This document shows, in pieces, positions 49,642 to 61,363 of a stretch of 64,000 nt of DNA. Location: NCBI GenBank assembly GCA_036362985.1, contig JAYGXS010000001.1:18226007-18290006 (forward strand), read 5' to 3'. The notes under the pieces are model-generated. The model saw only the letters and a list, made by a program, of their open reading frames with translations. It ran no database searches and was not told the origin of the DNA. The stretch is from Ligula intestinalis. Its lineage: Eukaryota; Platyhelminthes; Cestoda; Diphyllobothriidea; Diphyllobothriidae. Position 1 is the stretch's first letter. Every line of letters starts with the position of its first letter. The position numbers and the translations under genes were made by a program.

Positions 49642-50018
49642 GGCCTCGGTAAGATTTGAACCCACATCAGCAGAAAAGTCTTTGGTACGACACCGCTCCA
49701 CTTAGTGAGCTACGAAGGCACGCTGAGTTGAGTTAGTTTAATTATTCGAATCTTTAAACTAACCCCCTAATAAATAAGTGTGCCTAATAGTCATTCCGGT
49801 CGACCTTATATGATTGCTTACGAAATCCTGCCAGGCCAGTCAGCTTACTGTATCCGTACTGGTGGATTACATACATGCAGTTGGCTGGGCAGGTAAATCA
49901 ACCCAAGGGTGAGTAAATTCAAGGCTCTCGTTTAGCCTGTGCCGCTCAATTGGTAGAGCGTTACATATATTCAAGCCCTTTCTGCTGACGTGGTTTCGAG
50001 TCGCATCAGGGCTACGAA
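49642..50018. repeat. Composite element: two divergent tRNA-like heads with spacer
   Basis: The left unit is 49642-49722 on the minus strand (GCCTTCGTAGCTCACTAAGT at its 5' end, B-box GGGTTCAAATCTT). The right unit is 49934-50018 on the plus strand (GCTCAATTGGTAGAGCG A-box, GGTTTCGAGTCGC B-box). The spacer, when reversed, matches that of the 7.05-7.44 kb pair (CACCCTTGGGTTGATTTACC; CAGGATTTCGTAAGCAATCA), so both loci are copies of one composite unit. Confidence 0.62.
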
Positions 50019-50344
50019 TATTTCAAAGTTTGATCAATTGAATAAGAAGAGTATTTGGCGAACATACGTAGCTTCCGATAGATTATCCGCAGGCCATTTC
50101 ATTTACATAGTGGGGCGATAAAATATGGGCAATTATGTTCATTATTACAAGCAAATTAGTCATGTGAATTCGGCAAGGATTAAGGAATGGGTTTAAAAAG
50201 ACTTGGCTGATTACGAGGCGATAAATATTCGTTGAATCAAGACAGGGGGTAGGGCGGAAGGGGAGAAAGCACGGAGCGATGCAGGAAGTTATTTAACCGT
50301 TTGGCATGCACAGCTCAGGGCTTGCAGGAGGTCCTTTTGCACTC

Positions 50345-50575
50345 ACGAGTCGGCGCATATCTAAAAGAATACGGTAGCAACTCCAGGTATGGTTGAGCAA
50401 AGGTGAAATTCGAAGCATCAACAGCGCCATCCATGCCCACATGGTTGATTCACTACATCCGGAAATTCATAAGGACGCACCAATCCACCCAACGTCCCTG
50501 GGTCAGCGTTTGCTAGCAACAGCAGAACAGAACCAGGATCTGCTTGAGGAATTTGGTATTGTGCAAGAAAAATAA
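50345..50575 (+). pseudogene. PLE endonuclease C-terminal fragment
   Basis: The frame gives TSRRISKRIR, a TAG at 50375-50377, then QLQVWLSKGEIRSINSAIHAH and later QRLLATAEQ. The same order of blocks (RQTRHLKKRIREQ, AWLSKGDTRS) appears in the relic at 51.7-52.3 kb, and both match the C-terminus of a flatworm PLE endonuclease lineage. The catalytic GIY-YIG part is not preserved upstream. Confidence 0.65.
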
Positions 50576-51759
50576 CCTCCTGTAAGCCCCGAGTTGTGCA
50601 TGGCCAACAGTTACATCAGTGCTTGCATCTTTCCAAACTTTCTTCCCCCCAACCTCCCCCCTGTCCGGATTCCTTAAACTCTTATCACCTCGTAACCACC
50701 CGATTTCTAATGACCCCAACTCCCCTTTTCGCAAGACTAATGTGCCTGTAATAATGAACAGAATTGTCCACATTTTACCCTTTAAACCCCTCCCTATTTG
50801 GATGAAAAGGCTCAAGGAAAATCTATGGAAAGGTACGTATTCTCACTAAATACTCTCCCCAACTGAATTATCCAAGCCTGCCAAATCCCCCTTATAGAAA
50901 TGTTTGTATTTATTTAGTTCAGCCATTGATTCCAACAATGCCCAACGTATGCCTCATGGCAACCTAGGTTACAGGCCTTCTAGGCTTACGCAGTATTTAG
51001 CTCGCCGTATTCTCCCTAAAACTTCTGCCCAACATCAAGATGGTCAAGAGGACTGGAGGTGAGATCCAACAAGGCTAGCTGATGGGACGTGGTCCTGCGC
51101 CTTCCCCTACAAATAAAAATTTTTGTGTGCTGATCTCAGGAACGCCTGTTGTTCCCTGAACTGGCTCCCACTGTGGTCTAGCGTATCTAACGTGTTGCCT
51201 GTTTCAAAATGCGGATAAAGACATGGACTATCAGTAAAAAAATTAATAGCTGGTTTAAGACGTCAGTCTGTTGACAGGCGCCCACAACTGATGATAGTGA
51301 ACAGCAGAGATAGTGGGGAAGTATTTGAGAATAAATAAAGACAACAGAAGTTTAAGTAGTGCACCCCATATACCCCTATTCCCAGCATCTCGTCCTGAGG
51401 AAACGGTGGTTAAAGAGGTTTGATGGTTAAGGTATTAGGCTATGCAGTGGAATATACTTTAATAACTGCTATATGTGTTGTTAGTTTATTGCATTTATAT
51501 CTGTAGATTTTCCCAGTCTCCATTATCATTTAGCGCATTCCAGAAAAACCCAATTACCAAAATGCAGGTTTCTTCAAACTCCTGAGAAAATGGAAATGGT
51601 GGTTAGGAAGTCGTCTACTTAAACTTACCTGGGGTCCAACTTACCGCTCTGGAGCTAGATTAGTATAATCCGTGGCATGAATTGCAGTGCATACCTTTAA
51701 TCTACATGCAAAACAACTTACTCCCAGTGGCCGCGGACCCAATTTAGTCCAGGGATTGG
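50576..51759. other. Unassigned, between two PLE relics
   Basis: Contains a pyrimidine-rich stretch (about 50630-50800). It could be non-coding PLE sequence, but nothing specific is supported. Confidence 0.35.
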
Positions 51760-52330
51760 TACCTAGAGTCAGAGGGCTCAGGTCTGCTGAAACTGTCGAA
51801 GTTGAACTCCAGCAGTTGCAACACAGGCTTCTTGAAAATGGTACCCGAAGTGTTCATCCCCAGAAATATTAGCGAATTTACCAAAAAACCTACTAGTGTA
51901 ACTGCACAAAAGAAAGACCTGTTAATGAGACTGCCTTTCTAGGGCGATGCATCAAGTAAACGACGTCTGAAGACAGTAATTGCAAGTCCTTATCTTCACA
52001 AACTCTCCCCTCCTATGATTGGCAGGTAAAGACGCAGTCCCGTTGAAGAACATACCGATGTGCATCTACCCTTTCAACGGCTTCTATGGAGCAGGATCTA
52101 TTGGCCGACAAACCAGGCACCTAAAAAAGAGGATACGTGAACAAATGCAGGCTTGGCTTAGCAAAGGTGACACTAGATCGCTCTAGAGCTCTCTTCTCGC
52201 ACACTTTGTCGATATAAATCCGAACTGGATCCTAATGAAGCCTTTCGGGTTTTCTATCATACACCAGCCAACTTTTCCAAGGGCTTACACTAACGGAAAC
52301 CAACCACAGCCGAGGCAGTGGCGATCCATG
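51760..52330 (+). pseudogene. PLE RT C-terminus plus GIY-YIG endonuclease (heavily decayed)
   Basis: Pieces in order across shifting frames: SAETVEVELQQLQHRLLENG (end of the RT), FIPRNISEFTKKP, and CIYPFNGFYGAGSIGRQTRH with KKRIREQMQAWLSKGDTRS (endonuclease). The last part reads DPNEAFRVFYHTPANF in another frame. Several stops and at least two frameshifts are needed. The CxC of the zinc motif is lost (Cys to Tyr), and the YIG equivalent reads SIG. This is a different PLE lineage from the copies at 3.6-4.1 and 28.2 kb. Confidence 0.7.
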
Positions 52331-52884
52331 TAACAAAACCAGCTCTTCGCGGTCGAAGGATCTTGCTAAAAGCGGTTCAAGTATCATGTTGTGCTCACCG
52401 ACTACAGATAGAAATTCCACGCCACCCAAAGCCACAGAGCGTACATTATCCCGCGCCTCCCACAGGCCAACGCCAATTCGGAGCTGCACGAGAGGAGGGA
52501 ACGAAGAGATGTTTAAGCACCCGGACTCCCCCTACAACATGAGAAACATATAAGTATTTTACATAACTGAATGTTTAATCTTCCATGAAATTGTACAATC
52601 CCGATGACTTATTGCGGAAAAGGTATGTTTTCCAAATAGCCTTTTTAATTAAACGATGCATATAGTCGCAAAGTACAACAGAACTTGGCAGTGCGATGAC
52701 TAGTGGCTGGAAAATAAACAAGATATTTATTATGAAATTCCTTTTTGCAGCCAGTAAGTATAGAAGGGTTCTGGACTTTTGCCAAAGGTTGACAAACTAC
52801 TTATGGAAGTATATTTGGTATGATGTTCTGTTAATATATCAATCTGCTTGAAAGTTTGCAACTATTATTTACTTACTAACCTAC
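52331..52884. other. Unassigned, between two PLE relics
   Basis: The first 150 bases probably extend the PLE C-terminus in yet another frame; the remainder is AT-rich and featureless. Confidence 0.35.
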
Positions 52885-53090
52885 CTTCACGTGCAATTGT
52901 CACCTCGGCCCACAATTTTGACGGCATCAAAATTGAAGACGTGCTTCACCTCTGCAGCATGGGTGACTATTTCCAACTTTGGGTTCAGTCTTCTTACCGT
53001 CAGTTGATGCTCATGCATTCGCATTTGAAGCTGCCAGTCGGTTTCTCCAACGTAGTTGCACCGCAGCTACTGCATCGAAATAGGTAGACA
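52885..53090 (-). pseudogene. PLE GIY-YIG endonuclease fragment, third lineage
   Basis: The minus-strand reading starts with FRCSSCG (the CxxC), shifts frame by one, and continues CNYVGETDWQLQMRMHEHQL, TVRRLNPKLEIVTHAAEVKH and VFNFDAVKIVGRGDN. The YVGE...HEH core and the final KH...F block mark a PLE endonuclease. No matching RT is seen nearby. Confidence 0.75.
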
Positions 53091-55930
53091 GCAACCAAAT
53101 TTTTTGTTTCGTTGAAATTGGGAGTCGTCTCATATCGAAGGAATTGCCTATGCTATTACGTATGACAGAACTCAACTTTTTCTAATGTGCATCATGCTAT
53201 GCGGGAACTCCAGATCAAGTAAGAAAGTATAAAATATACCATTTCCAGAACCGGAAAATGTTGTCCGACATTGTTAAGATTCAAGTGAGTTCAGGTTTAA
53301 GGAATCACATTTTTTCTGTGAAGTTTTTGCCACAAAATGCAGTAAAAAATTTGTATGACATCATTTGTTTTACCGTACCGATAACAATGAGCATAAAATT
53401 GATCAAAAAACTGGAACAAACCATCCGGGCCTCAGTCCCATTTAAAATCTCTTTGCCTTCATCAAGAGAAACTGGGAGAAGCCACCCAAATATCTTTGAA
53501 GAGAACAGAAATTTGAGTTCGTACTTAACAATTATGTAGAACAAACCAACATTGAGAGCATATGTTTCTCTATGTCCTCCCGGATTACTGTTGTTCTAAA
53601 CGTTTAAGGACATTAAAAAAAATATCACAATGTTATATATTTACTGCCATTCCTCATTTTGTCCTGTTATCTTATTTGCTTGCACTTTTGTCAGTTAGAT
53701 GCCGACTTTTTATCACTGTCCTGTCATACAACGCTGTTTTGGATTTGACAGTTTTCGGTAAAATAAATTAGTTTTTAGATAATAAATGATACTTTACAAA
53801 GCGAAAATGCCCCCTTTAAAGATTTATTTTTCCTTTCACGCACTATGGCGTGCAGCCCCTTGTGTGAACGCCCTGTGAGCTGCAGAGGTTTTATGCAGAA
53901 TTGACGGTGTTTTGCGAAATTTGGGCCAAACTGTATACATGATATTCTATTGGCGAGTATCCTCTTCATGATCATATTCACTTGATGCGAATAAATGCGC
54001 ATCACGTACGCTTTTTTCACTTTTTATTGGTCGCAAAACAAAAAAACTGTGTGTCTTACAGTTATGCCTTTTACTGCTTAAATCTACAAATATATGCATG
54101 TGCCACCATACTAGCCGGAGCATAAATGCGTCGAGCAGTAAAATCTGTATACCTTTTACATTGAAAATTAAATCAATCCTGATAAACTGATTGAAACATT
54201 CTTCAGCACAGAGGCTGCATAATTATTTTAATTCCATTTTAATTCCAAAGCAATAGCTTTTATATTTGTAACCCTCCTGTAATATTGCGGTAATATGAAT
54301 GGGCGCGTATTCGCAAAAACGACTTTGTTTGCAGATAGATTATAATAAGCTGAAAAACGTATAAGGTATGGCGACGAAAGTATGCTGTATATTTTCTGGC
54401 AATTTGTATCGCGTCACACAGTATAGTAAATAATAAAAAAGTCTAATCTCCACGCCAGATATAGTGCCGTCTGTGATGGTTCTCGCTTACCTTAATCAAA
54501 AAACAAAAAACAGATGTCTCCTTGTAACACTTTAAATATGATTTTAACTTCATTCAACCCCAACACCTATGAACTGATAAATAACTCATCAAAAGAATTT
54601 TTTCCAGGTCTTGTTAGAGATAAACGAACGTATGTCAAATTTCCTGTTTAAACTATATGTTATTAGGTTTCTCTTTTTGTAAAACACATGGAAATTTGAT
54701 TCCTACAATTTAGTTTTAAAACATTGTTTTAAAGTAACCAGTATAAAGGTGGAATGCAAACCAAAAACGCTTAGCACGATCAGATTAATTTGAATTTAAA
54801 TATGAGTTAACAAATTTTTGAAGCTAAATAAGTAAAAGCACCGAAATTCAACTATACGAGAAAAGCTACCCATATGATTTTTAAACATACTGCTGATTTG
54901 CGCAAGGCCAACGATAAACCATTATCAAGGCGTATCCGCAAACAGGGAAGGAGATCAAGAACTCATGACTTCTAATCAGAGTATTTTCTAAAATAGTTGT
55001 GGGCAGCACTTACAGGAATCTAACGACTTTGAATTTTTATTCCGTTGTTACTTAAATAAAATCGGTTTCCTTAACTAGAGAGAGTAAACGGTCATACTTT
55101 ATAAGTGCAAAATATTTCATCGGACACAAATACCGAACTTATCTCCGACTTCCAAACACACATTGACAGAAGTGACTAGGAACGATACTTATTGCCTGAA
55201 AGTTTATGCATTCAAATGCTAGAATAAAAATGCGTCGGATTTTTGTAAAACGTAAAAAAACCAAAAGCCAAACTGTAATATAACGTTACACTTTTAGTTG
55301 TCATGCCTACAGCACCTTATCTTTTACACGTTCTGGTAATTGAATCTGCTTGCTTCTGATATTTTTCAGACTACCACAACTGCTTTGTTCTTGGCATTTG
55401 AGGATGCTTTTTATAAAACTTCGGCTGCATAGTTACCCTGAAATGCTGTATTTCTGCTGTTATCGAAATGCTGACTTAGAGATATAGGCATTTTCTTCGA
55501 CAAAACAAAATTCAGGGCAAGAATTGAATACAGATTCCCACTGAGAAAGCAGAGCATAAGAAAAGCACATAGGAAGAATTTAAACATAAGATTGCTATCA
55601 GGACAGATGGTTTCAGCACACAACAGCATCAGCGTAGAGCATAAGAAATAAGGTGACAATATGGACGAAATATTATAAAAGGTACGAATTAGGGGCGGAT
55701 AAACAGCAAGAAATAGGAAATCCAAGTTTTTTTGGATGAAGAAGACAGGGGTAGGTAAATAGTATGTGACGGGCAAACTTACTTCTAACTGCAGCATTTA
55801 TATTTATAGCTAACCTATTCGTTATCTTAAATCTCATCCTAAACCGGACACTTCCCCTAACAATTACTTTAACTATAGTCAGTAGCAGAGAACATGCGAG
55901 TTACAGAAAGCAGTTTAGAAGAAAATGCAA
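53091..55930. other. AT-rich sequence, nothing recognised
   Basis: A 128-codon minus-strand ORF (55411-55797) is very hydrophobic (Leu, Phe, Tyr, Cys) with several membrane-like stretches but no motif; most likely chance in AT-rich DNA. Confidence 0.4.
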
Positions 55931-56018
55931 TCATTGGAATAAGAGTTTTATTTGCCTGACGTTTCGGATTTCCGAGTGAATCCGAAGCGCCAGGCAAATA
56001 AAAATCTTGTTCCAGTGA
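55931..56018. repeat. 88-bp palindrome built from the hammerhead-like repeat tail
   Basis: The left arm (TTTATTTGCCTGACGTTTCG at its core) and right arm (CGAAGCGCCAGGCAAATAAA) are near-perfect reverse complements over about 40 bp around a centre near 55975. The arms carry the GAAACGTCAGGCAAATAAA tail of the dispersed family, so two tails are joined head to head. Confidence 0.7.
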
Positions 56019-59000
56019 GCACATCTTCTTCTTTCATCTATAGTCTCAGGACTATTTGTATGCCTAACTGCAACGCTCAATCCGACTCCAACACTGACTC
56101 TAAGTTAGAACCTTAACCAAAAAATCAAATGCCAAACTCAATCATTATTCTGACCCTAAATGCCGAGCACTGCTAAAACCTGGCGTACCACGCCTATCAA
56201 TGTTGGTCAAATGTGGTGATATAATAATAAGATGGGCTTTGATCATCATGCATTACTATTTGCAACTTATTATCCTTTTCATGGCGTCTTCAAAATCACA
56301 TGCGTCGTTATGTTTTATATTTAAATACTGCTTAAATCTATCGTGGTTCTGTTATAGGGTTCTCCTTCAACGAAGAGCTTTCACAATAGAATACAACAAA
56401 AGCACTGAAGTTGTTGTGATGAGCTTATTTAGCAGCACGAAAAGATCGAATTTAGTGGCCAAAATGCAGTTGATTCTAATTCCGACTTCCAAACTATATG
56501 ATCCTTTGTACTGAAGATCGTATCCACTGAGAACCTCCCTATTTGAAAGTAATACCTGTTTCTTGGTCATTATTCATTTCTTTAGCCAGTCGACTGAAAT
56601 TCACATCAAAAGCTTTTGTTCTGCCAAAGCCTACTAAATAAGGAACAAACAATTGACTGCCTTCAGCTTATTGCTTAGGCTGTGCTTTTGGCTGTTTCAT
56701 ATAATTCACGGAAATTAGGTCAAACAGAAGAACTGCCAGATGCCATAGTGATCTCTTGAAAACTCATAATAAACTGTGAACTCTAGTAATTTAATATATT
56801 TTATGACATAAGACGAAATTAAAACTATTTGCCTGCAAAGAATTAGAAGCAGTGTACGTACAAGATCATACTTCTTTCTGAAGCAGCTTATGGAGTGTCC
56901 AGGATGTTTAAGATTGCAAAAGACTTTTTATAAATCTTCAGTCTGACGTTTTCAAGACAAATACAAGTTATTACACATTTCCATGTAGGAACTACAGATC
57001 TAAGGGTAACATTCATTCGAAGCCAACTTCATTTCCTAGGAGAAGGTTAAGCGTATGACAGAATTTCAAGAAACTGCGTCTTTAACTCAGCTGCGTTTGA
57101 CTTCCTTTCATTCTGCCCTGTTCTTCATAATATACCCAACCGACCAAATACTACAGGTTGTGTTTTTTTCGCTCCCAAAATACTTACGAATCCAGCATGT
57201 TGCCCGTCAATTTTCTAACTAAATAATTAGTTCACTCCAACTTCAGACCAAACAAGTAAATATAAGTCATACTCAATCCACTACTGCCAGCAATGCTGAA
57301 AAATAAACATCTAATAAAACATTCTTATAAGACTTAAGAGTGGATGCTTAATTTTCAGAAAATATTACGGGTTTGGGTGATTTGATAAAATAAATGCACG
57401 TTCTCAAATGCAACTCATTTACTTTTTTGTGCGTACAAGGTAAGTTTCGGTAATACATCTTCACCGCATTTACATACTTATCATCTTTGACCAGACTGGA
57501 CAATCAAAACTCTGTCTTCACTTACCAAAACCTTGGAATTTAGAACACAAAAGTCGTGGCTATCATTTTTTGATTTCAATTAGTAGAAAAACATCCATTT
57601 GCATAAACTTGATTTTGACAGTATAACTGCACGAGCTTTTAATCCAAAAAATGAAGATCAATTATATATGCAATTGAAAAAATAGCTTCACACTACTCCT
57701 AGTAGCGTCACCCATTAAAAAGGAAGCATTTGCTCCGCCATTTTTTGTGAATTAGCGAAGCAAGTGAGAGGGATATGGCTCACGGGAAAATTTGCTATAT
57801 TCGCAGAAACATACACTTTGACATTTTTAAAAAATGTGTTTTAAGACGGAGGATTGCGTAAATATTTTTCGACATCTGCAAAGGGTCAAATATCAATTTA
57901 TGTACTTTATAACCAAGCAATAAGTAACTAAATCAACCCCTGTAGAAAGATCTTCATTGCATAATAACAACAACTTCTGAACATCTGGTCAACATAAGGC
58001 TCGTAACGATGATTCGTACGCAAATAAAGCTCGTAACAGTCAAAATAGTTGCGCGCTATGGGGACAAAATATATTAACCCGAACGTTATATGAATGTATT
58101 AGATAAAAGCTAATAATGGCTTAAAATTTAAATAGTAAGCATGATTTTGGTAATGCACACGTTTACATTTTAGCCGGGTTTTAGTGTCAGACATTTAGTG
58201 GCACACGAACGACTGCTTGCAAAAAACACGCATTCAGCTGGATCAAATGGGCAGTTTTCTATTCATGGAACTGCTCGCTGCCCACGTAATAAACATATCC
58301 CAGACCCAAATAAAGAGAGAGACATAACATGCTGGTAAAATTATCCACAATCAAGTAAGTGACTGACTGGTTGACGTCAGTGCTCAGTGAATGGCGGCGA
58401 ACATGGGCTTTTCAGTCGCCGTTTTGGCGGCCAACAGTCATCTCATAACCAGTTTAATTTTGGATGAACTCTGCAGCTGAATTGATTGAGTATCTTGGCG
58501 TATAGCAAGGAGATAACTCAGTAGGCAGAGGCGACATTGCAGAAGAACTTAGATCTGGCCAAAAATTATCCTTCGAGAATTGACTCGTTAGACGACATGT
58601 GACATGAAATTGGAGGCCTAGAGTTTCGCATGTTTCACTAGGCTAAATAATTCGGACATAATTGATTCAATTAATGATTTTTTGGTAGTAAATGCGATGA
58701 AATGAACGGTCTGTCATAATTCTTCGATCCAGGTAATGTCTCATTCGCTGCCTTTGCAATAATAACCTCAATCAACAACCTCAAGCGTAATCATAAATGG
58801 AGTAATACTTTGGCCGTAGTAGGAAATCAAATAGATTTGGTCATCTTAAGACGCGATTTGGAGAAACACATTATCGATTATCGTCGCAGCGCGCTATAAA
58901 GGTCAAATCAAGATTCATCTTACATACACTTCGTGTTATGTGCGAAACTCAATTTTTTTTAGAAAAACTGTCTGCCGTGTAATCAATTTTAACCTAACAC

Positions 59001-60934
59001 AACTTCAAGACGAATTTGGGGTATTTAGCGGCATAATGCGAACAAAGAGCTTTAAAGCGCTTCCATTTGCAAAATACCATTAAGTTTCAAAAAGTCACAT
59101 CCTCTCTGCTTTCCCTATGAGGGCGGAAACTGGGGAAAATTGACGTTCAAACTTGCCAAAACCAGACGCCCGGCATAGAACAGTTATGTGCTTTACTTGA
59201 GGCCAGCTAATTTATCTTTTTATTCAGCGGCTTATCGACTAGAATGGTTAGCGGAAGTTCCCTAATGGATTTTGATTTTTCTTTTCCATTTGTGACAACG
59301 CCCATTATGGGCTTGTTAGCGAGAGCGGCGAGGTAAATTCTAGGAACGGAAGGGTTTTCTCACTTAAACAGAGGTAGAAAAATCCAAAACCCCTCCTTTT
59401 TACACACCTGAAAAGCGGTATGGCAAAGTACCACAAAATTAGTTTGATAAGCATAGATAATAAATTTCTAGTGAGAAAATGCTAACATTTCAGCCGGAGT
59501 TACAAAACCCTTTTACGATAGCAGATACAGATGTCTAAAAATCTGGACCTGGCATCCAGATATCCACATACGACAAACGACGCTTCATTCACATTCGACT
59601 ATATGCAGTACGGCTGGTGGAGACTAGCTAACTTATTGTCCGACATAGTAATGCTTTTTCCCTACTACTAATGAGGAACAAAACTAACAAGAAGGAATTA
59701 CTACGGCAGTTACAGAGATAAGAAATCCAAAATAGTTAGAAAGCAATCAATATAGCCTCTTGCAATAAATGCTGATAGATGGTGGCCGTATTTTAGGCTT
59801 TTGCATTTTCAATTTGTCTGTAGCAGTAAAACAAACCCTTGTATCATAAGTTGGAAGTTTTGAAGTTTAGATGCTACTTCCTCCGTTGATTAAAGCTGAA
59901 AGTGTAATGTTTTTAGTCAAGTATGTACGCTGACAATATAAATATCTTATGATGCTGTCCTGTGCACACTCAAGTTGGAACGGATTTTAACAGAGGCCGA
60001 TTAGCGAAATGTTAAAATCGAAAATCACTGTTCATTGTTTTAAGTCAGTACTCTCGGCGCTCTTTAAAGGTGTTTGTGGCGTAGTGGATGTCGTTTTTAC
60101 AACATCGTTAAGGATTGAAGAACGGCAGAAGATTGTGCTGGCGCCTTTGAAGTTGGCTACACCTACGTTAGTCTTGAGTCAGTATTGGAAAAAGCCTTCA
60201 TTCCAGGCAGGCAATAAAGCTCTATTACTCCCCAGTGCCTACACATTTTGAAGCCTTTCGTCTTCAGAACCTGCGTTTTTATATTTCATCTGTTGTGCCT
60301 TCAATGGACTGTTGGAATGTTGAGAGATGTTAAGGAAATCGTTAGCTATGGTAAATCACGTAGAGTTCGCCATTTACCAAAAACGACTGCAATTATTCAG
60401 GCACTTGGCTAGCAGAACACATTGCTTTCAACCATAAGGTCCAACTTTAAACAGCTTCTACTGCCAGTCTTTCTAGATCAGTTAGCGAATAAATACTGCA
60501 TCAAAATATATTCTGCGCAAGTGCTCCTTGGGAATAAGGGACAATCCAACTTAATGGCCCTATTCATTTGTGTCCATTCTGGATGATTGCTGCATTTTAG
60601 CAGTAGACGTTAGATACCAAATAACAAAATCTTTTGAGCAAACGACACATTTATCTAAAATATATGTAAAATATCGTTGTAGTGGTGAGCGCCTTTTAGT
60701 GGTTTACTAATAGGCGTTCGCTGAGTTTCGGACCATTAAAGGTAGTTCGACTGCATTAGGTCATCAATATTCTTTCCGCCTAAGCCATTAGCTCCTCTGT
60801 GAGGTTTACTTCCGCTGGAGGTTCTATTTCCACAATTTTATGTGGAGATGAAATAGATGAAATGATGAAATAAGTGGCTTCATCGGGTATCCTTGGGGCA
60901 GTAACACCCAAATTACCCTCATCAGTTACCCACC
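56019..60934. other. AT-rich sequence, nothing recognised
   Basis: Short chance ORFs only. A GC-richer spot near 58370-58560 holds no ORF and no known element. Confidence 0.4.
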
Positions 60935-61363
60935 TTATGACCTTAAGGTGTATAAATTCAAATTGTCACTTTCAAAACCTCTCTCCCTCGAGGATGGAGT
61001 TTTTACGTCCGCAAGTGGCATCACGTTAATTTGGGAAGGAAGAGAAGTTGATGCTTTGCGTGTTTGCGATGGCACACGCCACTGTCGGGTTTGAATGACC
61101 CAGGAATGTCCTGCCCTCAACCCCAACACAAGTTCCGACCGCTTCTTACTCGCTGTCCTTGTGATGCCACAGGCCAACTGGTTATGTGCTTCAAGAAAAC
61201 GTGTAAACGCCAGCATCTTATGACGTCGTTTTTCGCTTCTTTTATGGCAGCATGCACACATTCTGTTGACTTCATAAGTGCAATCGACTACATTTCGGTG
61301 TGGCCCTGTGAGGATGGTCAGTTTTTTTGCTGGGGTGCCTAATATTCGGGTGTAAAGACACAT
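60935..61363 (-). CDS. Hypothetical ORF in a GC-richer patch, possibly repeat-derived
   Basis: A minus-strand frame of 142 codons with no family I recognise. It is Arg/Lys/Ser-rich, with a Cys/His cluster near residues 36-40 (CACCHKR) and no membrane segment. Base composition is clearly less AT-rich than the flanks, which in this window usually marks a transposon-derived segment. It may be the remnant of a repeat; I found no second copy. Confidence 0.2.
   Translation of the reverse strand: MCLYTRILGTPAKKLTILTGPHRNVVDCTYEVNRMCACCHKRSEKRRHKMLAFTRFLEAHNQLACGITRTASKKRSELVLGLRAGHSWVIQTRQWRVPSQTRKASTSLPSQINVMPLADVKTPSSRERGFESDNLNLYTLRS

Noticed and set aside
55411..55797. 128-codon hydrophobic minus-strand ORF
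   Set aside because: AT-rich DNA readily gives Phe/Leu/Tyr-rich frames; no recognisable pattern.
58500..58560. A-box-like segment (ATAACTCAGTAGGCAGAGGCG) as another tRNA-like SINE
   Set aside because: No B-box or matching tail was found downstream.
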